From NCBI GenBank assembly GCA_958510825.1, contig OY294044.1:45286626-45350625 (forward strand): 64,000 bases of DNA. The letters run 5' to 3'. A program made the position numbers and the translations under genes. Numbering within the stretch: the first letter of the stretch is position 1; each line of letters starts with the position of its first letter. The notes beneath the pieces are model-generated. The model made no database searches. It was given only the letters and a program-made list of their open reading frames with translations, and had not been told where the DNA came from. This document shows positions 47,125-59,100 of the stretch, in pieces. The stretch is from Brachypterus glaber (taxonomy: Eukaryota > Arthropoda > Insecta > Coleoptera > Kateretidae).

Positions 47125-50100
47125 CTATTCTTCTTCATCTTCATCATCGTCATCATCTTCTTCTGCATTAACATCTTCATCATTTTCCATTTGTTCATAT
47201 TGCTGATATTCTGCAATCAGTTCTTTAACATTATTCTCAGCATCAACAAATTCCTGATCTTCCATACCTTCTCCTGTATACCAATGAAGAAAAGCTTTTC
47301 TTCTAAACAGAGCTGAAAATTGATCCAATGTCCGTTTAAAAACTTCATGAATGGCAGTATTATTGCCAATAAAAGTTGCTGACATCTTTAAACCTCTAGG
47401 TGGTATATCACAGATAGCAGTCTTGATGCTGTTTGGTATCCATTCTGTAAAATAAACACTGTTTTTATCGTGTATGTTCATCATTTGCTCTTCTACAAGT
47501 CTTGTTGACATTCGACCTCTAAATATAGACGCTACAGTCATGTATTTTCCTTTTCTAGGATCGCATGCACACATTAAGTTTTTGGCATCGAATAGCTGAG
47601 ATACCAGCTCAGGAACAGTTTTTGCAACATACGGGGCGTTACTTCTAGAGAGAAGTGGAACAAATCCTGGTATAAAGAAATGTAATCTAGGAAATGGAAT
47701 CATATTCGTTTTAATTTTTCTAAGATCTGTGTTTAACTGTCCGGGAAATCTGATACAAGTTGTAACTCCTGCTATAACAGCAGATATTAAATGATTGTAA
47801 TCGGCAAAAGACGGATGCGTCAACTTTAAATTCTTGTAACAAATATCGTGTAATGCTTCGTTGTCTATTAGGAACGTTTCGTCAGTACATTCAACTAAGA
47901 AGTTCATTGACAGGACAGAATTGTAAGGTTCTACGACCATGTCTGAGACTTTGCTGCTCGGAAAAACCGTGTAGGTGCAAATAATACGGTCAGGGTATTC
48001 TTCCCTTAACTTTTCTAGCAATAAGCATCCTAAACCTGATCCTGTTCCTCCGCCAATGGAATGCAAGAATTGAAATCCTTGAAGGCAATCTGTTCCCTCA
48101 GCTTCTTTACGTATTATGTCCAAGCTTGCATCACATATCTCCGCTCCTTCGGTGTAGAAACCTTTCGCCCAGTTGTTTCCAGCACTTTCTTGGCCAGCTA
48201 TAATATTATCGGGCCTATAAAGCCGTCCAAAAGGTCCAGATCTAGCTACGTCCATGGTTCCTTGCTCTAAGTCGATTAGAACGGCCCTGGGAACATATCT
48301 GCCAGCAGATCCTTCATTGAAGTAGACGTTAATTCGTTCCAGTTGAAGTTTTGAGTCTCCGTGGAACTGCCCGGTAGGGTCGATTCCATGTTCGTCCGAT
48401 ATTACTTCCCAGAACTATAGAATACATTGTGTTAGATAAATAATTAAAAATATTAAAACTACGTAAATCCATATTTTTTTTTTAAAATAATTATTAACAA
48501 CTAAATTTTCCAATAATATATTAAATATTATTAAGAAAAATACACTGCCCAGTAAAAGAGCTTTCTCATTTTTCACCTCTTAAAACCTTATAAATAACAA
48601 TTTTCACGAAAACTACCCCAGCAACCTTAAAAACCTCAATACACCAACTTTCACGAAAACTACCCCCGCCCTTCAAGGGGTGAAATTAGAAAAATTTTAT
48701 TATAAGATTCAGTTTTATCGACCTCAAAAACCCCAATATATAAATTTTCAAGAAAACTACCCCCTGTCCCTCAGGGGGTGGAGTAAGAATTTATTATTAT
48801 CAGATTCACTTTCAGCTAAAAATCCCCAATATACCAATTTTCACGAGAACTACCTCTTGCCCCTTTGGGGATGGAGTTAATTTCTTTATCAGATTCACTT
48901 TCAGCAACCTCAAAACCCCATTATACTCATTTTCACGAAAACTACTCCCTCGCCCCTGAGGGGGTGGATTTAGAATTTTCTTATTATCAGATTTACTTTC
49001 AGTAATCTCAAAAACTCCAATATACCAGTTTTTACAAAAACTACCCCCCACCTATCAGGGGGTGAAATTAGAAAAAAATTATTACCAGATTCATATTCGT
49101 TGACCCAAAAAACCCCTATATACCAATTTTGAAGAAAATATTTACCTCCTCACCCCCTCGGGGGTGAAGTTAGAAAAATTTTATTATCAGATTCAATTTG
49201 ACCAACCTCGAAAATAGCAATTTTAAAAATTTTCTAAAAAAAAATTTTTTTTTCCCATTGTATCCCAATGTTCACCAAAGCATTCTTAAGTTATCGTGCC
49301 CACAAGATTTCCCGGACAGGCCGATCGACCGACCGACCGACAATTTTTTTTGCTTGAAATTGATTTATATCGACATAAAACGTCATAAAACGCAAAAATA
49401 CTTAAAAAAAAAATGAAAATTTTCAAAATAGGAAAGCAAAATAACACTAATTTACAATTTCAATGAGGTGGTTAATAACTTAACCTGAGGTGCTTTTTAT
49501 AATGGGTTTAAAATCAGCCGAAAACTAGCGTGAATCAAACCCTAAGGAAATAATGATCTTAAAAAACTCTGCAAATGCTCTTAAAATGATCTAAAAAAAC
49601 TTTGCGATGTTGCCAAATGATTTTAATAGCATTCCAACTTCGGGCGCCTCCGTGTTACACGGAGATGCCCGAAGTTGCCTAGTCTTTCTATAAATAGTAT
49701 TAATAGTATTATGGTAAATTAAAATATTTCGTTTAAACAAACATAAAAACGTCAATTAAATCTGCATAATAAAAATTGTTTTTGCGTTTTAATGATTTAC
49801 TCAAAAAAAAAAGGAAATTGAGGGCCCGGGATATTCAAAACAATACAATTGTATTTAAATCGTCATGGGAGGGCCCATTTTGTGGTAGGGTCCGGTCGGC
49901 TTTTGCCGACTTTGCCTTATGACCAGTCCGCCACTGATCGCAAAGTTTTTGTAGATCATTTTTAGAGCATTTGAAGAGTTTTTTAAGATCATTTATTCCT
50001 TAGGATATTCGTATGAATAGTTACCTATTTTAATAACCTTAAATAAAGAGTAAAAGTCCTTTCTATAAATAATGCAGTTTTATATTTTCCCCTATGCCAA

Positions 50101-53100
50101 CCAAATATTTGTTAATATTTTATTTTGTTATTTGGAAATATTTAGTTGCCAGAACGAGAAAAATGGTTGGTCCATATTTTGCTAAGCTAATCGTTTTCTC
50201 CAAAGTGTTTGTTCGGAGTTTTTTTCGGTTAAGTGGAAAACTTGAATAATAAAATAAATAAACTCTATTGTTTAAAGTGGACAAGGGATGAAATATTTCT
50301 ATGGGTTGAATACAGTTGTTGGATTATCCAACGTAGATAGAGTTAAGATATTTTTAAGCATGAATAATTCCTCTTTAACACTTGTAACAAAAACCTTTGC
50401 ATGCTCTAATGTTGGTATAAATTATTATACTGTGCACAGTTTAGGACAATGTCTGTTCCTGAATATATTTATATAATTTTAGTTTTGTTCTTTTACAAAA
50501 GCTGAAAAGCGATATAATTAAACTTTAAGATCCGTTTTATATTGCAAAGTTTGAAAACCTAGGTTATTCATAAACCAAGATATAGTGTATAAGAACTTAC
50601 TCAAGCAAGGATTATTTATTATGAATTGTATGTTATGACATATTTATATTAAAATTTTTATGTAACAGAAATGTAGTTAAATCTATAGATTATAATTTAT
50701 AAACTCTACAAGTTTCAATTTTAAAAGAATTTTATAGTCTATTTTTTCAAGCAAGATAGTAAATTAAAAATCGCATAGAAAATATTTTTACAACAGGTTT
50801 AAATAGTATATGTTTTTGTATAGAATATAGTTACGTTTTATAAAATAAACTACGCAGTATATTAGCACATCCAGTATCCGAATTTGTTTTGAAAATAGCC
50901 ACTGTGCGATTTTTAATTTACTATCTTGCTTGAAGAAATAGCCATAGTTGTTAGATATCTTGACACGATCGTACGAATTAAAAACTATCAAGTATACCTT
51001 AATATACCATAAATATGGTCTGTTTCATCAATCAAGAGAGTAAATTAAAAATCGCACAGTAAATATTTTTACAACAGGTTTGAATAGTATATGTTTGTGT
51101 ATAGAATATAGTTACGTTTTATAAAATAAATTACACTCAGAAAATTTCGTTGTATTTTTAATACTGAATGTTATTTGTTATTTAAATTAAACATATCTTT
51201 TATTTATATCGCCAAAATTGGTATTTAATAATTTAATTCTGATATTAAATACTGCAATGTGTGTATTGTATAAAAAATGTTGTCATACTAACATAGAGAC
51301 CGTGCTGGTACATTTGGATCCCCACGCAATATGTGTTACTGTAACATTTGGTAAATTATATCACAGTTATAGTTTGGTATACTTTAAGTTGTAGTTGTTG
51401 TGTTATTGATCTAGTTTAAAGTATGTTGCAGTATTTAGTAAAATAACAATCGGTAAATAATATAAAATTTTGATTAGTAATAATACAGAGAAAAGGAAAA
51501 AAAGGATCGATTATTTTGTCAGTGTGAAATTGTGTGTGGTTGCAATCTTTATTACTAATCAACTTTTTGTTAATTTTTCTGAATACTGTAACATAGTTTA
51601 AACTAGATCAGTAATTCAACTTAACAACAACTCAAAGTATACCATACTATAAGTGTGATATGCTTTACCAAATGTTACAGTAATTTTTACTATAACATGA
51701 TAGTATTAATAAACATATGTTGCGTGGGGATTCAAATGTACCAGCACGGTCTCTATGTTAGTATGACAACATTTTGTATACAATACACACATTGCAGTAT
51801 TTAATATCACAAGTAAAGTATTAAATACCAATGGTGGCGATATAAATAAAAAATGTGTATTAACAAATAACATTCAGTATTAAAAATCAAACGAAATTTT
51901 CTGAGTGTACGCAGTATATTCGCACATCCAGTATTTGAATCTGTTTTGAAAATATTCACTGTACAATTTTTAATTTACTATCTTGCTTGAAGAAACAGAC
52001 CATTGCCGTTAGCCTAACAACTATTAATTATCTCAGAAACCATCTAAGCTATTGATATGAATTTTTGCTCGTAATCTAATATATTCACAGGTTTTAATTA
52101 AATATTGTCCAAGAACAATACATTTATTCAGGGGCGTACGAATTGGGGGTTAATTATTTTTAATTTTAAATTTTACCCTTTTTGCCCAGAACCCTTCAAC
52201 GTGAAAACTCAATTTTGACTCAAAAATAGTTATTTATGTACACTAAACCATTTAAGATTGAATTCAAGAAAAAAATATTTTTTAACACTTTTTTTCTGTT
52301 TGGCTACATAGTGCGCCAGGAGGCCAATACTTGAAATCGTAGGAATTAATTCTCTCGAGAAAATATTCTCTAGATGAAATTCTCACGAAAATCAAAATAT
52401 CATGAGAATCTCTATTCTTGAACATCGTAGGAATAAAATTCCGATGAGAAATTCACAATTCTTATTAAGAGACGTATGACGAAGCCTAAGTTCGTTTGAT
52501 ATTTATAATTACCAATCAGATCATTGAATTCAATTAATAATTTTTTATATTATTATTTTGGCAACGCTGAGTGTTTATATTTTGACATGTGTTTGGTTTT
52601 GTTCGTTTTGAGTTATATTTATAAAAGCCAAAAGATAGTAATTTGTAAGTATTTACGTCGATTTGCAATCGATTACACCCGTTATTCCTGGGATCCTGTA
52701 TTTTTCAAAAAATTGTATTCTATTTCGTTGAAGTTCAGCCAAATTACTGGGGAAGTAAATCCATGTGTTAAATATTGCTGGGTTGTTCAAAGCTTCAACC
52801 ACCTCTTGTATACTTCTACTTACTGTAGCTTGGCTAACACCAGAGCAATAGACAGAGCTTCCCACAGAGGTTTGGTAACTTCCAGTCTCAAAAAAATTTA
52901 AAGCTATTAGCATCTTTGTTGATTTTTTAACTGAATATTCCCTAGTGAGTTCGATTAAATAATCATCCAAAATATCTATTAGATACCTTACCAGAACCTT
53001 AGTTAATCTAAAGTTTTTAATAAAAAGGTGGTTACTTAAATTAAATGGGTTTTGATCCCTAATAAAATGTTATCTTTCATTCTGCATGGCAGCCTCAGCA

Positions 53101-56100
53101 TCTGCAGATTTTCTAAAACCATTAGTTGTAAGTGTATATTGTCCATAATTAGATATTTCTCCAAAAGAAAAAAAAAAGTATAAAAATCAACCACACAAGT
53201 GTCAACATTTTGAGATTATAACCTACAATGTAAAGATTCCGAAGAGAATTTCCAAATACACCATCCAAAACCCTTAGGTATATTTTCCTACGATATGGAG
53301 AGAAATTTTTCCTATAAATTATTTCAAGAATACCAAAATTAAAAATTGAGAGAAAATTACGTCATTTGACAGTCGAATTCTCATGAGAATCAATTCCCAT
53401 GATTTCAAGTATTGGGTTCCAGGTTGAACAATGATATACGTGATTACTGAAAATATATTCATGGGATTTATTTGTTGCAATTTTCACGTTCGACACTTAT
53501 AGGCAAATAAAATTAAATATAAAACATTTACGTACTTAGTTTATAGATTGGTTAGGTTTACTTTAATTAGGCTAATGTTTTGAATATAATGTTCAAGAGC
53601 GTGTGAGTATCATTTTTCATTTTATCCAATTAATCTAAATTTTAATTTGCGCGTGGAATAATTTTTATAAAATTTGATTTTGTGTACGCTGTAAAAAATT
53701 ACTATCCAAACTTTTGAGGTTTGTAGTTTATCTGTTGGATTTTGACTGAATTTTTGCACAAAATTTTATTACTCTGCCCAAAATTAACATTTATTTTTCT
53801 GCAACAAACAAACTTTTAAGTTTTAAAAGGTTCTAAAAGAAAACTTATTGTATATTATATAGGATATTTTAGGATTGAATGGGCGTTTTCCTTTAAAACA
53901 CCTTTTAAAAGTTTCTGAAACGAAATTTGCTATACAGATATATATACGATCCCATGGGATTTTCTCTCTCTCTCTCTCTGTATTTGGTCTTTTTCTTCCG
54001 AATAATTACCCAGGGTTTCTCTATATAATTATGAGGTTTCCAGTGCGCAAGTACTAATCGGATATGTATCCTGACTTGCGCACTATCACTGATAAATTAC
54101 TACTGTAGTAATTTCCACGCTAATATAAAAAGTTAACATTAAAAACACAAAAAAAAATTATCTTCAAACGTCCATTATTATTAACTTAAAATTCAACAGT
54201 TCACACGATTAATAACCACAAATATATGATTCGTGAGGTGATATCATCCTGATCGGTCGGTGTTTGACAATATCTACTAGTTTTATTCACAAATATATGG
54301 TTCACTTTAACTTGTACATAATACATTAATATAAAAATACTCTAGGCACATCATAGAAGACGGTAAAACAAAAATACACAAGGCACATCATAAAAGATGG
54401 CAAATTCGCTGCACTGGAATGTGCCAAGAAAGAAACATCCTACCCATTCAAAGGCCACGCTGTAACTCATCCCATAGGATTTAACAGGTTATATTCTATA
54501 AGATCGTGCCAGGTACCAACAAAAAAAAAATAAAACTGAACTACCTGTAGGGAGGGAAATTTAAAGGGGTGGTTCAGATACCCATATGGCTCAGGTAAAC
54601 AACATGACCTTATAAGTTTTTACAGGTCCTTGAAGTTAATTTTTTATAGGGTAGACAATGTCTACTACTAGACGTAATTGAATTTTTCATAAAAACCAAT
54701 TAATTATGACTTACAAATTACCATAAAAGTCGCTATAATTAATTGTAGTATTTCTTAAAGAAATTCCGCTATAAGGCTAATTAAAAATTTGACACTGGAG
54801 AGAGCGAATAGGGTATGCTGTGAAAACAGTTAAAAACAGTAACGTAGGTACAGAGACGCAAAGTGGTATAATGTGCCAAAAAAATAATTCCCGCCATGTT
54901 TTTTTAAGACAACTTTAAATTTAAATGTTAAAATATTTTCGTAAAAATTGATATGTAGGAAATTTTGAGGTGACTAAAACTGAATCTGACAATAACGATT
55001 TTTTATCTCCACCCATGGTAGCAATTATTTTTAAATGTTTACAATATTTTAATAAAAATTGGCAAATATACATGTATATACGTCTACAAGGTGAATCACG
55101 TTACGTGATCATTGTCCTTCCCGCACAGGTGTCTTGAATCAAAATAAAGTTTTTTTTCTGGCGCCAAAAACTCTCTTCACAGATTGAAAGAGGGTTGTCT
55201 GAAGAATAAAACCTGTTAATATTAAAATCCTCCCCCGAGCCCTTTTCGAGAAAATGGGGATTAAAAAGGCTTAAATGGGCCTAAATTTAGTTTTCTAGGG
55301 ATTTCATAAAAATGGCTAACTCGACGAAAAAAACTGTTCTGTTATAAAAGATAGTCAAAAAAATTATCTACAAACCACTTTTTTAATGAACTCGCTAGCT
55401 CAAACCCTTACCGTTTTATAGCTCAAACAAAGTTGCATATTAAGATGTGATATGTAGCAAAATGTTAATTCTTAACGTTGTTTGTAATAAAAATATTACA
55501 AAAAACTCCTAATTGGGCCATGTTATGCAAAAAGCAACCAACCCACAATATTTAAATATTGTACGTAGGAATGTAGTATGGACATTTCTAGATCAGTATA
55601 CGACATTATCTCTTTTTTTTAATATGTTGGCTACTTTTTGCATAAAAGGGCCCAATTGTACTATAAGCGGAGGTATTTTTCTACTAATCTTTATGGATTA
55701 TAATCCTTAACTACTTAGCCTGTGAGGTCAACATTTCTTTAGTTACTTTAAAACAAAAATTTAATCTTTAAAGTAATGTATTACCCTGATTAGCTAATTA
55801 GGGACACATTATTTGTTTATGAACCCTTATTGGACAAAAGATTAATAATTGATAATTATAAAAGGAAACAATAGTTTAAAAACATCATTTTAAATTGAGC
55901 AAGCGTACCAAAAAGATAATTATAATTAGTGAAAATGCCGAAAGACAAGTTGTTTCATGAAGAAAACAGAAAAAAAGTTTGTGCAGGATGTGGAAAAAAA
56001 ATCAGTTTTGGAAAATCCAATCCAGAAAAGTTTTATATTAATAATATTCTTGAAAATTCATTAAAGAAATTTTTAGACCCGAAATACGACATTTTAAATC

Positions 56101-59100
56101 CAAGGTTTCCTGTTTCTATATGTACTACATGTCGCCATTCACTTAGCGAAAGGGAAAAGGGTATTACTAAAAGGCCTTTACCAAAGATTCCAAATTTTTT
56201 AGAAGCTGTTTTACCATTTTCAAATACCAGATCTTGTCCCGATAGAGAACAAAAAGAAAAAAACTGTAATTGCAGTCACATTTGCTCGATAGCAAGAATC
56301 AACGCAATTAAAAAAAAATAAAAATTCCGCAATTAACAGTGTCACAAAAATGCCTCAAACATCAAAGGAAGAAACTAGAAATTCATTAGAATTGTGTAAA
56401 GTATGTTTTGAAATAATTGTCAAATTAAAAAGACACTCATGTAATGCCATGAATGTTTCTGCAAACGTACTGAAAACTGTAGAAAACTTGCCAGAAAAAC
56501 AACAGGATCAAATTGTTCATTTAATGCTAAGAAAAAAAATTTATGCTGATAATTTCCAGAATCAAAACATGAACCTGAACTTGGCCACTAAAGGAAGACG
56601 TGCAAGTCTGCTTCTAAAAAGTCTAAAATCCAAAGAAAAAGCCCTTTTTTCCACTGAAGCATTATATAATTATCAAGTGAACTTGGGTGCTTCCGCATCG
56701 CAAATGAAAAAAATTACTAATTTCTTAAGATGCAGTACAGGAAGGAATTCGGTGCAAGCATATTATGGGACTCATATTAGTAAACGTTCCAAGACATTAA
56801 AGGACATCTATAAAGATGGAATATTTGAAATGTTTGTAGACGACCACGAAAAGAAAGCAAGACCAGTTATTTGGGCAGACGCAGAAGAGCTTTTAGATGC
56901 TGTACTCGAAGCCAGAGATGAAAGAGATAAAGTGTATATTAAAATAATGGCTGATGGAGGACAGGGCTTTTTTAAATTAAGCATGACATTGCTTCCTGAA
57001 AATTATTGCCTAGACGCCGAAAAAACTGAACTGGAAAATAAAAAACCAAAAAGAAGCCTATACACAGAAGGCGGAAGCAGTGCGAAAAAGGCCAAATTAA
57101 CCAGCGTGCAGAGAATTATTATGCTATGTGTTGTTCCTGAAATCAAAGAAACATATGAAAATATAAAATTGCTCTTCGAATTAACAAAAATTAATAATAT
57201 TCCATTTAAATTTGTGGCTGATTTCAAATTAATACTTATAGTAAATGGTCAACAAACGGCAACATCAACGTACCCCAGCCCATATTGCTTTGTTACCCTA
57301 AATGAATTAAGAGATAATAAAGAAGAAGAAGAAGAAGAAAAAGAAGAAGTAGAAAAAGAAGAAGAAGAAACAGAGGAAGATACAGCAAAGAAAGATCCAC
57401 TTGATATATCAATTGAATGAATGAGTTTAAAAACATATGGCGATCTTCGAGACAGTTACAAAAAATTTTGTTCTCTCGGAAAAAACAAAAAATATGCCAA
57501 AGACTGTCATAATACAATAAACATGCCTCTGTTTGAAGAAGAAGATAAACCATATATTATAGAAAAATGCGTGGTACCAGAACTTCATATGTTGCAAGGA
57601 GTTGTCAACCATTTGTTTTGGGATGGGTTGGTACCGCTACTGGGAAGAGAAAGAGCATTAATTTGGCCTAAGAAGCTCAAACTTATTGCCAAAAATTATC
57701 ATGGGTGCATATTTGAGGGCAATTCTTGTAGGAAACTTTTAAAGGAAGCTGACAGATTAAATGATCCCATTATTCTAGGCTCCATCAATCCACTAGCCAT
57801 TGTTCCATTTATTTCAGCCTTTAAGGCTATGAACAAAGCAGTAGAAGACTGCTTTTCTACAAAAAAAGTAAGCCCGGAATTAAAAAAGCATTTAAAAGAA
57901 TTAAACAAAGCAATCAAAGCTACGGAAATTTCCATGACACTAAAAATTCATATAGTGTTAGAATATATTGAACATTCCCTTTATTTTTTAAACCAGAGTG
58001 GGCTTGGTCTTTGGTCTGAACAAGCAGGAGAATCAATTCATAGGGAGTTTCTTAAATCTTGGAATAAATATAAAATTAATTTTATGGATGATCCTGATTA
58101 CAGAATACAACTTAAGAAAGCTGTAGTTGAATTTTCTTCAACACATTTATAGTTCTATTCATATACTTAGTAAATGTACCTATAGTTAAAGACAACATTT
58201 GTAAATTACAAATGAAAATTGTGGATAATTGTGTAAATAAAAGTTTTTTATTTTAAATACTAATTATTTTTAATTTAAACCCCAATCTTAAATTAACACA
58301 CGTAATTAGTAAAGTACTTTATAACTATAACTGCAATCTAACTTTCACTAGCTATATTTTGCAAACCAAAAGAGCTAAGTAAACAAATAAAACAGCGTTT
58401 TTTAGATAATTTTCTTAGCTATTTTTTCAGTCATATGATTTTTTTTCTTTTACCTACTCGATTTTAAGATATTTACAAAAAACCAATTTATTGCATATGA
58501 AGGAAAAAATTGTAACATGAAATTTAAAACGATAACATTTGAAGCTATATATCTCTTGATCTGTTGAAGCTATTGAGATAAACAAAATGTTGGTTAGTGT
58601 TGAATTTAACTAAGAATCTTTTATGTAATAACTATTTTTGTTGTTGGAATTGTGGTTTCTGAGTTTTTTTTACAAAAACCCAAAATATGCATGCTTAAAA
58701 AATGATTGACAATAAGCTATCTTAATATGCAACTTTGTTTGAGCTATAAAACGGTAAGGGTTTGAGCTAGCGAGTTCATTAAAAAAGCGGTTTGTAGATA
58801 ATCTTTTACAACCGAACAGTTTTTTTCGTCGAGTTAGCCATTTTTATGAAATCCCTAGAAAACTAAATTTAGGCCCATTTAAGCCTTTTTAATCCCCATT
58901 TTCTCGAAAAGGGCTCGGGGGAGGATTTTAATATTAACAGGTTTTATTCTTCAGACAACCCTCTTTCAATCTGTGAAGAGAGTTTTAGGCGCCAGAAAAA
59001 AAAAACTTTATTTTGATTCAAGACACCTGTGCCCGCTCGCTGTTCATATTCATAAAGTAGAACAGAGCGCATGGTAATAACATGACTAGCTTAGAAAAAA

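Larger units (their letters stand above)
55124..59031 (+). mobile_element. Chapaev-type (CMC, RAG1-related N-RAG-TP-like) DNA transposon, 3,908 bp, with 4-bp target duplication
   Basis: Both ends read, inward, CACAGGTGTCTTGAATCAAA. The inverted repeats extend over 55124-55445 and 58720-59031 with only a short indel and few mismatches. The flanks are cccg at 55120-55123 and cccg at 59032-59035, a 4-bp target duplication. CAC termini and 4-bp duplications are what I know of Chapaev elements; Transib would give 5 bp. Inside, three plus-strand frames encode a Cys-rich N-terminal part and a DDE transposase. The near-identity of the arms indicates recent insertion into the tubulin intron, in opposite orientation to the gene. 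Confidence 0.8.

Noticed and set aside
57003..57935. Several minus-strand frames of 60-90 codons
   Set aside because: They are the complement of the transposase coding sequence; Glu/Lys codons read backwards give Leu/Phe runs.
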